In this document: positions 15,380-22,900 of the stretch, in pieces
Layout: every line of letters starts with the position of its first letter
Numbering within the stretch: the stretch's first letter is position 1
Source of the DNA: Candidatus Gastranaerophilales bacterium
GTDB lineage: Bacteria > Cyanobacteriota > Vampirovibrionia > Gastranaerophilales > Gastranaerophilaceae
Length of the DNA stretch: 28,005 nucleotides
Assembly (NCBI GenBank): GCA_023662705.1
Contig: JAMPIM010000024.1
Location: 1-28,005, forward strand
Direction: 5' to 3'
Made by a program: the position numbers and the translations under genes
The notes under the pieces: model-generated
What the model was told of the DNA's origin: nothing
Databases searched by the model: none
Seen by the model: the letters and a program-made list of their open reading frames with translations, nothing else

Positions 15380-15783
15380 AAAAAAATTTGAATATAATTA
15401 AAATAAATGGTTTAAGAGGAATTTTGTTTGCAGGCATGGTCATTAGCTGTCTTGCAGCAGGATTTATTGCTTTCCCTGGATATGTTGCGATGCATGTTTG
15501 GAACTATGCTGCGATTGCACTTAATGTTCCTCAAATAGGTTTACTCCAAGGAGTCTTGCTATGGGGTATTATTGTCGCTTCATACTTTACTTTCAGAAAA
15601 AACAAAGTTGTTGTTTGTATTAAAACCCCACAAGGTCTTTCGGAAGAAGAGTTAAAAGAAGTGTTTGCTGATATGAAAAAACAGTCAAAAGAAGACCCTA
15701 TATTGCAAGCAATGCTAAAAGCCCGCGAAGCCGAGTTAAAAATTCAAAAACATGATGAAACAGAGATTAAGTCAGAAAAATAG
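15376..15783 (+). CDS. unknown small membrane protein with two TM segments
   Basis: The 135-residue protein has two hydrophobic segments (about residues 15-37, GILFAGMVISCLAAGFIAFP, and 53-70, IGLLQGVLLWGIIVASYF), followed by a charged cytoplasmic-type tail with a coiled-coil-like region (LSEEELKEVFADMKKQSKEDPILQAMLKAREAELKIQ). I do not know its function. It overlaps ligA by four bases (ATGA), so its translation is probably coupled to ligA. It is the last gene of the rightward run and ends at the hairpin at 15784. Confidence 0.82.
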   Translation: MKKNLNIIKINGLRGILFAGMVISCLAAGFIAFPGYVAMHVWNYAAIALNVPQIGLLQGVLLWGIIVASYFTFRKNKVVVCIKTPQGLSEEELKEVFADMKKQSKEDPILQAMLKAREAELKIQKHDETEIKSEK

Positions 15784-15809
15784 ATACTAACCTCTTGTGT
15801 TAGTATTTT
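15784..15809 (+). terminator. probable terminator of the ligA run
   Basis: The stem ATACTAAC (15784-15791) / GTTAGTAT (15799-15806) is followed by a short T run. It begins right after the stop codon of the upstream gene and overlaps the 3' coding end of the convergent small Cys gene. Confidence 0.6.
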
Positions 15810-15993
15810 CAAAAATCATTCTACTTTGACTTAATGCAAGCATTCTAAGAGAACATTCACCTTCTTTTCGTGAAAGCACGCCTATAGAAGACAATCTTGC
15901 TGTTACAAATTCATTCAAATCGTCAGGTTTTATGTATAACGGGCAAGAATCGTTACACTCTCTGCCTGCTGTAAACGGACAGGTCTTTGACAT
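15787..15993 (-). CDS. small Cys-containing protein, unknown
   Basis: The 68-residue protein starts MSKTCPFTAGRECNDSCPLYI: three cysteines (5, 13, 17) in a short N-terminal region, with a fourth at about 47, could bind a metal. Similar short CP-x(n)-C-x3-C-x-LY proteins exist in several bacterial genomes and phages without known function. The start is well supported by GAGGAG about eight bases upstream. Its ATG overlaps the TAA of the transketolase gene (TAATG), so it is probably coupled to it. Its last codons lie in the hairpin at 15784-15809. Confidence 0.78.
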   Translation of the reverse strand: MSKTCPFTAGRECNDSCPLYIKPDDLNEFVTARLSSIGVLSRKEGECSLRMLALSQSRMIFENTNTRG

Positions 15994-16805
15994 TATTGTA
16001 ACTCCTCAAGTGCTTGCGCTAACTGTTCATCATTAGGTGCTTTACCATGCCAGCCTGCATTGTTTTCCATAAATGAAACACCTTTTCCTTTAACTGTATT
16101 AGCAACTATAGCAAAAGGTTTGGTGGATTTTTTAGCCTGTTCAACTGCTTCATAGATTTGGTTAATATCGTGTCCGTCTATTTCAATAACATCCCAGCCG
16201 AAAGCTTTGATTTTAGCTGCTGCATCACCAACTGACATTACATCTTCTGTACAACCGTCTATTTGAAGTTTGTTTCTGTCGATTATTGCAATTAAATTAT
16301 CAAGATTTCTGTGTGAAGCCTGCATAAAAGCCTCCCAATTAGAACCTTCTTGTAATTCTCCATCTCCCATGTAAACAACTACGTTTGCAGGATTTTTGTC
16401 TAATTTAAGACCTAAAGCAATGCCGCAGCCCAAAGAAAGCCCTTGACCCAAAGAACCTGTAGATGCTTCAACTCCGTTTACATAGCCGCGAGACGGGTGA
16501 CCTTGAAGTTTTGAACCCATTTTTCTGAATGTCATAAGTTCTTCTTGAGGAAACATTCCGTGTTGAGCCAGTACTGAGTATAATAATGGTGAAGCGTGTC
16601 CTTTTGAAAGGATAAATCTGTCACGCGTATCATTCATATCCAGAGGAATATTTAAACATTTTTCGTAAAGGACTGTTAAAATATCAGCACCTGATAGCGA
16701 ACCACCGGGATGTCCTGATTTAGCTGCGTGTACCATTTTTACAATGTTTCTTCTGACATTTTTAGCAGATTCTTTTAAACTTTCGATTTCGTGACTATCT
16801 AACAT
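15993..16805 (-). CDS. transketolase, N-terminal (ThDP-binding) subunit
   Basis: The 270-residue protein corresponds to the N-terminal half of transketolase. It has the substrate and cofactor histidines (GHPGGSLSGAD, LSKGHASPLLY, QGHPSRG), GSLGQGLSLGCG, and the ThDP motif GDGELQEGSNWEAF (residues 147-160) ending in IIDRNKLQIDG. In split transketolases a second gene of about 310 residues supplies the Pyr and C-terminal domains; together they move two-carbon units in the pentose phosphate pathway. That partner is not in this window: a 68-residue gene follows instead. The gene overlaps the preceding glycosyltransferase gene by 11 bases. No promoter of its own is seen. Confidence 0.93.
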   Translation of the reverse strand: MLDSHEIESLKESAKNVRRNIVKMVHAAKSGHPGGSLSGADILTVLYEKCLNIPLDMNDTRDRFILSKGHASPLLYSVLAQHGMFPQEELMTFRKMGSKLQGHPSRGYVNGVEASTGSLGQGLSLGCGIALGLKLDKNPANVVVYMGDGELQEGSNWEAFMQASHRNLDNLIAIIDRNKLQIDGCTEDVMSVGDAAAKIKAFGWDVIEIDGHDINQIYEAVEQAKKSTKPFAIVANTVKGKGVSFMENNAGWHGKAPNDEQLAQALEELQ

Positions 16806-17514
16806 TTTTATCCCTCATTGCTTTTAATATAAATAATGGTAATGTCGGAAATATTCTTTTAATTCTTTCCGGTTGAGTTACTGTTCTATAGAGCCATTCC
16901 AAACCGAGTACTTGAAAAACTTTTGGAGCTCGTTTTACCATCCCTGACCAAACATCAAGGCTTCCGCCAATTCCAATCATCAAAGACGGTTTTAAAACTT
17001 TTTTTGCATTGTATATGAACTTTTCTTGTCTTGGAGAGCCCATAGCAACCAATATAAGTTTTGGTGATTTTTCGTTTATTGCATTATAAATTTCATTATC
17101 ATCGGAAAAATATCCGTTGTGATAATAAACAATATTTAGGCCGTTAATGGTTTCAATAAGTTTTTCAACCGCTTTGGCTATTACTTCTTCTTTTGCACCG
17201 ATAATTGCGACAGGGATATTGTTGATAGCAGCTTCTTCCAGAAGTTTATATGCAAAATCAACACCCGGAATCCTTTCAGCATTATGTCCGTTGAGTTTTA
17301 ATGCAATTTTTACACCGACTCCATCCGGAATAACCATTTCTGCTTCTTTTACAATATTTGCAAAATCATTATCTTTTGGTGCATATTCAAACATCTCAGG
17401 GTTAATGGTTACAACCTGAGAAACTTTTTGTCCGTCAATAAGTTCTTTTGCTTTGCATACTGCTTCTTCAAAGCTGTATGTGTCAATATTAAATCCTAGT
17501 AATTCTACACTCAT
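16795..17514 (-). CDS. WecG/TagA/CpsF family glycosyltransferase
   Basis: The 239-residue protein matches the GT26 family: VVTINPEMFEYA with Thr36 and Asn38, the conserved PDG (Asp64, equivalent to the proposed catalytic base in TagA), VAMGSPRQEKFI, GGSLDVWSGMVKRAPKVFQVLGLEWLYR and the C-terminal tail rich in Arg/Lys and hydrophobics (QPERIKRIFPTLPLFILKAMRDK), which in TagA contacts the membrane. It transfers a sugar, often N-acetylmannosaminuronate or ManNAc, to a lipid-linked precursor of a surface glycan. It is the first gene of a three-gene leftward run. There is no Shine-Dalgarno sequence; a TATAAT lies six bases before the ATG, so the mRNA is predicted leaderless. The exact sugar is unknown. 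Confidence 0.92.
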   Translation of the reverse strand: MSVELLGFNIDTYSFEEAVCKAKELIDGQKVSQVVTINPEMFEYAPKDNDFANIVKEAEMVIPDGVGVKIALKLNGHNAERIPGVDFAYKLLEEAAINNIPVAIIGAKEEVIAKAVEKLIETINGLNIVYYHNGYFSDDNEIYNAINEKSPKLILVAMGSPRQEKFIYNAKKVLKPSLMIGIGGSLDVWSGMVKRAPKVFQVLGLEWLYRTVTQPERIKRIFPTLPLFILKAMRDKNVR

Positions 17515-17520
17515 ACTTTT

Positions 17521-17549
17521 ATTATACTTGAAAAAGAGATTTTTGTAGT
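17521..17549 (-). promoter_or_regulatory. promoter of the wecG-like gene, predicted leaderless
   Basis: On the minus strand, a perfect -10 TATAAT (17521-17526) lies six bases (AAAAGT) before the ATG at 17514. With a 17-base spacer the -35 would be ACTACA (17544-17549), which is weak (ACA matches). It overlaps the rightward promoter at 17528-17556. Confidence 0.6.
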
Positions 17550-17556
17550 ATAAAAT
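17528..17556 (+). promoter_or_regulatory. promoter of the coiled-coil secreted protein gene
   Basis: TTGAAA (17528-17533), 17 bases and TAAAAT (17551-17556) are each 5 of 6 to consensus. A TATAAA two bases earlier is an alternative -10. A leader with AAAGGAG leads to the ATG at 17589. Confidence 0.62.
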
Positions 17557-17588
17557 TATTTCATATTTTTAAGAAAGGAGTTTTATTT

Positions 17589-17903
17589 ATGAAAAAACTA
17601 TTATCTTTATTCGCAATTATCGCTATTTCAGCATCAGTAGCCGCTAATGCTGCCGAATCTCAATTACAAAATTACGTAAACAAAAAGCTTGAGCCTGCTG
17701 TAAAAAAAGAACAGGAATACAAAGCTAAGCAAGCTGCTCAACAAAAAGCTAATGAACAAAAAAGAGCAGAACTTCAAAAGAAACAAGAGGCTGATAGAGC
17801 TAAGTTAGAACAAGCTAAAAAAGATGCTCAAGCAAGACAACAGGCTAGAAAAGATGCTTTACAAGCAGAAAAAGATTATATTAATTCTTTTAAAAAGAAA
17901 TAA
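17589..17903 (+). CDS. secreted Lys/Gln/Ala-rich coiled-coil protein, unknown
   Basis: The 104-residue protein has a clear signal peptide (MKKLLSLFAIIAISASVAANA, likely cleaved at ANA|AES) and then an almost entirely charged helical region (residues 30-98) made of Lys, Gln, Glu, Ala and Arg in a heptad-like pattern (KKEQEYKAKQAAQQKANEQK). It has no cysteine or enzyme motif. The composition suggests a periplasmic coiled coil or filament-like protein; low complexity makes family assignment unsafe. The start has AAAGGAG eight bases upstream and the gene has its own promoter and terminator, so it is monocistronic and possibly well expressed. Confidence 0.85.
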   Translation: MKKLLSLFAIIAISASVAANAAESQLQNYVNKKLEPAVKKEQEYKAKQAAQQKANEQKRAELQKKQEADRAKLEQAKKDAQARQQARKDALQAEKDYINSFKKK

Positions 17904-17913
17904 GTAAAAATTG

Positions 17914-17941
17914 AAAGGAAGGTTCTAAACCTTCCTTTTTT
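17914..17941 (+). terminator. intrinsic terminator after the coiled-coil gene
   Basis: The stem AAGGAAGGTT (17915-17924) / AACCTTCCTT (17928-17937) has a three-base loop and is followed by a T run to 17941. It ends only 16 bases before the purB start codon. Confidence 0.88.
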
Positions 17942-17945
17942 ATGT

Positions 17946-17951
17946 TAGTAT
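17946..17951 (+). promoter_or_regulatory. possible -10 of a leaderless purB promoter
   Basis: TAGTAT (17946-17951) lies exactly six bases before the ATG at 17958, the same geometry as the TATAAT elements at 5263 and 17521. The -35 position (17923-17928) falls inside the preceding terminator hairpin and matches poorly. No Shine-Dalgarno sequence is present before the ATG. Confidence 0.4.
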
Positions 17952-17957
17952 GTGTGC

Positions 17958-19220
17958 ATGATTGATAGATATTCGCGAGAAGAAATTAAAAAGATTTGGG
18001 ATTTAAGGGTAAAGTTTGATTATTACCTGCAAGTTGAATTAGCTGTATGTGAAGCTTATGCAAAACTAGGACAAATTCCTAATGATGCATTGTGTGAGAT
18101 TAAACAAAAAGCTTCGTTTACAGTAGAACGTATAGATGAGATTGAACGTGAGGTTCGTCACGATGTAATTGCTTTTCTCACAAATGTTAATGAAACTGTC
18201 GGGCCCGAAAATGCTAAGTATATTCATATGGGACTAACAAGTTCAGATGTAATTGATACCGCATTTGCTCTTCAAATAAAAGATTCTTCTCAAATTATTT
18301 TAAGCGGTTTAAATGAATTAATTAGTGTTGTTCGTAAAAAAGCTTTTGAACATAAAAATACTGTTTGTATGGGGCGCTCCCATGGTGTTCATGCAGAAGT
18401 TATGACTTTTGGATTCAAGCTTCTTAATTGGCTGGATGCCTTAGAGAGAGCTAAGAAAAGTTTTGAATTTGCCTTGAATGAGATTTCTGTGGGGCAAATT
18501 TCAGGTCCTGTCGGAACATATTCCAATTTGCCAATTGAAATTGAAGAGTTAGCTTGTAAAGAACTGGGATTGAAGCCTGCAAAGATTTCTACTCAAATTA
18601 TTTCCCGTGACAGACATGCTAAATTTATGGCTGAACTTGCTGTTATATCAGGTTTAATTGAACAGTTTGCAACAGAAATTCGTCATCTTCAAAAAACGGA
18701 AGTAAGAGAGGTTGAGGAAGGTTTTGGTAAAAACCAAAAAGGTTCTTCTGCAATGCCTCATAAGAAAAATCCTGTATTGTGCGAAAATCTTTGCGGACTT
18801 TCTCGTGTAGTTCGCTCAAACATGCTTACTGCGTTTGAGAATATTAACTTGTGGCATGAACGAGATATTTCACACTCTTCTGCTGAGAGAATTATATTTC
18901 CGGATTCATTAATTTTAGTAGATTTTATGATTCATAGATTTAAAAATGTTATGGAAAATCTAGTTGTTCATGAAGACAATATGCTAAAAAATACACAACT
19001 TTATGGCGGAGTTGTTTATTCGCAAAAAGTTTTATTAAAGCTTATAGAGCAGGGTATGACAAGAGAAGAGGCTTACAGAATAGTTCAAAAGCATGCACTG
19101 GAAGCACTTAATGGCGGTGATTTTAAATCAAATTTTGAAGGCATGGACGAGTGTTTTGATACAAAAGATTATATTAAAAATATTGATAAAATTTTTGAGA
19201 GATTTTGCGAGGACCAATGA
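17958..19220 (+). CDS. purB: adenylosuccinate lyase
   Basis: The 420-residue protein starts MIDRYSREEIKKIWDLRVKF, the normal PurB start. It contains the fumarase-superfamily elements: MGLTSSDVIDTAFALQ, the GRSHGVHAEVMTFG region with the catalytic His, GQISGPVGTYSN, and the signature loop GSSAMPHKKNPVLCENL with the catalytic Ser. It cleaves SAICAR and adenylosuccinate, releasing fumarate, in purine synthesis. The ATG at 17958 is preferred over the in-frame GTG at 17952 on protein similarity. There is no ribosome binding site; a -10-like TAGTAT six bases upstream suggests a leaderless mRNA. Its TGA overlaps the next gene's ATG (ATGA). Confidence 0.97.
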   Translation: MIDRYSREEIKKIWDLRVKFDYYLQVELAVCEAYAKLGQIPNDALCEIKQKASFTVERIDEIEREVRHDVIAFLTNVNETVGPENAKYIHMGLTSSDVIDTAFALQIKDSSQIILSGLNELISVVRKKAFEHKNTVCMGRSHGVHAEVMTFGFKLLNWLDALERAKKSFEFALNEISVGQISGPVGTYSNLPIEIEELACKELGLKPAKISTQIISRDRHAKFMAELAVISGLIEQFATEIRHLQKTEVREVEEGFGKNQKGSSAMPHKKNPVLCENLCGLSRVVRSNMLTAFENINLWHERDISHSSAERIIFPDSLILVDFMIHRFKNVMENLVVHEDNMLKNTQLYGGVVYSQKVLLKLIEQGMTREEAYRIVQKHALEALNGGDFKSNFEGMDECFDTKDYIKNIDKIFERFCEDQ

Positions 19221-19765
19221 AAAAGATTTTAATTGTTGTTGTGATGTTATTATTGGCAGTACCTTTTGTTTATTCGGCAGAAAGACGCTGGATGTCACAA
19301 CCGATTCATGTTTATATACCTGAACATGGTCAAATGTCTGTTTATATGAGACAAGCATTTATGGCATGGCAAAATTTATCAGGTTCTACTGTCCGTTTTA
19401 AATTCGATTCATCACCAAGCAGTGCTAAAATTCAAGTTAATTTTGTTGAATTTGTTACTACTTGTAATAGCAATGATGCGGTTGGTTGTACTCATTGGTA
19501 TGAACGTAACGGTAAAATTCAAAAGGCTGTTATTGATATTGGAACTAAAGAATATATTTTTGTAACGGGTAAAGGTACAAAAACTCCTAAAAAAGTTACG
19601 CGTTCTAAAAATCATATTTACGGCGTTATGCTGCATGAAGTAGGTCATGCTATAGGTCTTGAACATTCAAATAATCCTAAGAGTATAATGTATCCTTATG
19701 ATTTGGATTCTATGCAATATTTGACAAAAGAAGATTTAAGACTTTTAAGACGAAATTATCACTAA
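19217..19765 (+). CDS. secreted matrixin-like zinc metalloprotease (M10 type)
   Basis: The 182-residue protein has a signal peptide (MKKILIVVVMLLLAVPFVYSA, cleavage near residue 20) and one catalytic domain. The zinc motif HEVGHAIGLEH (His140, Glu141, His144, His150) and the Met-turn SIMYP (Met158) define the metzincin/matrixin class. The upstream pattern of an amphipathic helix (YMRQAFMAWQNLSGSTVRF) and strands (AKIQVNFVEF) fits the M10 fold. Two cysteines (83, 91) may form a disulfide. There is no visible pro-domain or cysteine switch, so latency control is not obvious. The ATG at 19217 overlaps the purB stop, with GAGGA just upstream; an in-frame TTG at 19205 is less likely. Confidence 0.9.
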   Translation: MKKILIVVVMLLLAVPFVYSAERRWMSQPIHVYIPEHGQMSVYMRQAFMAWQNLSGSTVRFKFDSSPSSAKIQVNFVEFVTTCNSNDAVGCTHWYERNGKIQKAVIDIGTKEYIFVTGKGTKTPKKVTRSKNHIYGVMLHEVGHAIGLEHSNNPKSIMYPYDLDSMQYLTKEDLRLLRRNYH

Positions 19766-19784
19766 TTAAAATCAAATCTTTATG

Positions 19785-19802
19785 ATTGTAAATTTTTGTA
19801 AA
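19785..19802 (-). promoter_or_regulatory. HLR1-like operator, site 3 (rpoB upstream)
   Basis: On the minus strand the site reads TTTACAAAAATTTACAAT, identical over 18 bases to site 1 at 827-844 and matching the whole HLR1 consensus. It lies at the start of the 202-base gap before rpoB and about 40 bases before a candidate rpoB -35. Confidence 0.55.
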
Positions 19803-19841
19803 CAAACCTCTTGAAAAATTGTATATTATACCCTTATTAGC

Positions 19842-19869
19842 TTGACTCGTCATATTGATGGTGTACGAT
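19842..19869 (+). promoter_or_regulatory. candidate rpoB promoter
   Basis: TTGACT (19842-19847, 5 of 6), 16 bases and TACGAT (19864-19869, 4 of 6) would give a leader of about 90 bases. Other AT-rich -10-like sequences exist in the gap (TATATT at 19822), so the choice is tentative. Confidence 0.42.
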
Positions 19870-19967
19870 TGTATAACATGCTTACATGTATATGGGATAA
19901 TTATGTCCGAAATTATAGTAAAAATGTTATATAGTGCGTACATCATTAGAATAGATGAGGTGAATTA

Positions 19968-22900
19968 ATGTCGACAAAATATGCAAAAAGAGTAACGCCA
20001 ATGGGTATTCCTAATACACGTTTGGACGATTTACCGGATTTAATTGACGTGCAGAAAAAATCATTTGAATGGTTTTTGAAAGAAGGGCTTAAAGAAGAAT
20101 TATTAGCTTTTTCTCCTGTAAAAGATTATACAGGAAGATTAGAATTACACTTCTTGCCTAACTACACGTTCGATAATGCAAAATACACAGTTGAAGAAGC
20201 TCGTATCCATGATACAACTTATGCAAAACAACTTCGTGTAATGGTCAGACTTGTTAACCGTGACAGCGGTGAAATCAAAGAACAAGAAGTTTACATAGGT
20301 GATATTCCTACAATGACAGATAAAGGTACTTTCATTGTTAACGGTGCGGAACGTGTTATCGTTTCTCAAATCGTTCGTTCACCTGGTGTTTATTTCAAAC
20401 GTGAAATCTCTCCAACCGGTAAGAGACTTTACAACGCTACAATGATTCCTAACCGTGGTGCATGGTTGAAAATTGAAACCGATTCTAACGATATTATTTA
20501 CGTTAAAATTGATAAAAACAGAAAAATCCTTGCTACAACATTACTTAAAGCAATGGGTATTACAGTTTCTGAAATGGAATCTTTATTCACTCACTTTGAA
20601 TTCTTGAAGAAAACATTGGATAAAGATACTACAGAAACTACAGATGATGCTTTAATCGATTTGTATAAAAAATTAAGACCTGGTGACCCTGCTTCTGCTC
20701 AAGGCGGACGTCAAATTCTTGAATCAAGATTCTTTGATGATAAGAAATACGATATCGGTCGTGTAGGTCGTTATAAATTAAACAAAAAATTGAACTTAAA
20801 TATTCCTAACAGTACAAGAACATTAACAGTTCAAGATATTGTTGCTTCAATTGAATACCTTATCAACTTAACTTATGATGAAGGTACTTTGGATGATATC
20901 GACCACTTAGGAAACAGAAGAATCCGTTCAGTTGGTGAATTGTTGCAAAACCAATTCAGAGTTGGTCTTTCAAGAATCGAAAGAATCGTTAAAGAAAGAA
21001 TGACTCTTCAGGATTCTGAAACATTGACTCCGTTGAACTTATTGAACACTAAACCTTTAGTTGCTTCATTAAAAGAATTCTTCGGAAGCTCACAGTTATC
21101 ACAGTTCATGGACCAAATTAACCCATTGGCTGAACTTACTCACAAAAGACGTATTTCAGCTCTTGGACCTGGCGGTTTACAAAGAGAAAGAGCAGGCTTT
21201 GCAGTTCGTGATATTCACCCTTCTCACTACGGTCGTATTTGTCCGATTGAAACTCCTGAAGGTCCTAACGCAGGTTTGATCGGTTCATTAGCAACTCACG
21301 CAAGAGTTAATGACTACGGTTTTGTTGAATCTCCGTTCTTTGTAGTTAAAGACGGTGTTGTAACAGACGAAGTTGTTTATATGACAGCTGACGAAGATGA
21401 AAACTACAGATGTGCTCCTGCTGACGTTCAATTGAATCCTGATAATACATTCAAAGATGCTCAGGTTCCGGTTCGTTACAGATCAGAATTCGTAATGAGT
21501 GAATCTTCAAAAGTTGACTATGTAGGTGTTTGTCCTATTCAGATTATCTCTGTTGCGACATCAATGATTCCGTTCATTGAACACGATGACGCGAACCGTG
21601 CATTGATGGGTTCAAACATGCAACGTCAATCAGTACCTCTTCTTATTACTGAAAGACCTGTTGTTGGTACAGGTATGGAAAGAAGAGTTGCAAAAGACTC
21701 AGGTATGGTAGTAGTTGCAAGAGTTGACGGTGTTGTTTCACGTGTAACAGGTGAAGAAATTATTATCACTGATCAGGCTGGAAAACAACATTTACATACA
21801 TTAATGAAATATGTTCGTTCTAACCAAGACACTTGTATTAACCAAAAACCAATTGTTAATGAAGGTGATAAGGTTCTTGCTGGTGATGTAATCGCTGACG
21901 GTGCATCTACAAGCTGCGGCGAACTTTCAATCGGTAAAAATATTTTAGTAGCATATATGCCTTGGGAAGGCTATAACTTCGAGGATGCTATCCTTCTTTC
22001 TGAAAGATGCGTTCACGATGATATCTTTACTTCAGTTCATATTGAAAAATTAGAAATTGACGCTCGTCAAACTAAGCTTGGGCCTGAAGAAATCACTCGT
22101 GAAATTCCAAACGTATCGGAAGAAGCTCTAAGACACCTTGATGAACGCGGTATTGTTCGTATCGGTGCAAGAGTTTATGCTGATGATATCCTTGTTGGTA
22201 AAGTTACTCCAAAAGGTGAAAGTGAACATCCGCCTGAAGAAAAACTTTTAAGAGCAATCTTCGCAGAAAAAGCTAGAGATGTTAAAGATAATTCATTAAG
22301 AGTTCCTCACGGAGAAGGCGGCAGAGTACTTGACGTTAAAGTATTTGACAGAGAAAAAGGTGATGAATTACCACCGGGAGCAAATACAGTTATTAGAGTT
22401 TACATCGCTCAAAAACGTAAGGTTTCTGTAGGTGATAAACTTTCAGGACGTCACGGTAACAAAGGTATCGTATCAAGAATTCTTCCAAAAGAAGACATGC
22501 CATTCTTACCAGATGGTACTCCGGTAGATATCGTATTGAACCCGCTAGGTGTTCCTTCTCGTATGAACGTAGGTCAAACTTACGAATGCTTGCTTGGTCT
22601 TGCAGCATACTTGACTAAAGAACACTATGAAGCTCCTTCTTTCGATGAAAGATATGGTGATAACCAATCTGAAATCGCAACTAAGGCAGAACTTCTAAGA
22701 GGTATTAAAGAATCTGGTTGTGATTGGGTTAGAGAAGACGGTAAAGTTTACCTGATTGATGGTAGAACCGGTGAACCGTTTGATGAACCTATCGCAGTTG
22801 GTTTATCTTATATCTTGAAACTTGTCCACTTGGTAGACGACAAAATCCACGCTCGTTCTACAGGTCCTTACTCATTAGTTACACAACAACCTTTAGGTGG

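Noticed and set aside
19876..19889. Dyad ACATG-CTTA-CATGT in the rpoB leader
   Set aside because: Only five pairs with no extension and no T run; could occur by chance in AT-rich sequence, so not called as an attenuator or operator.
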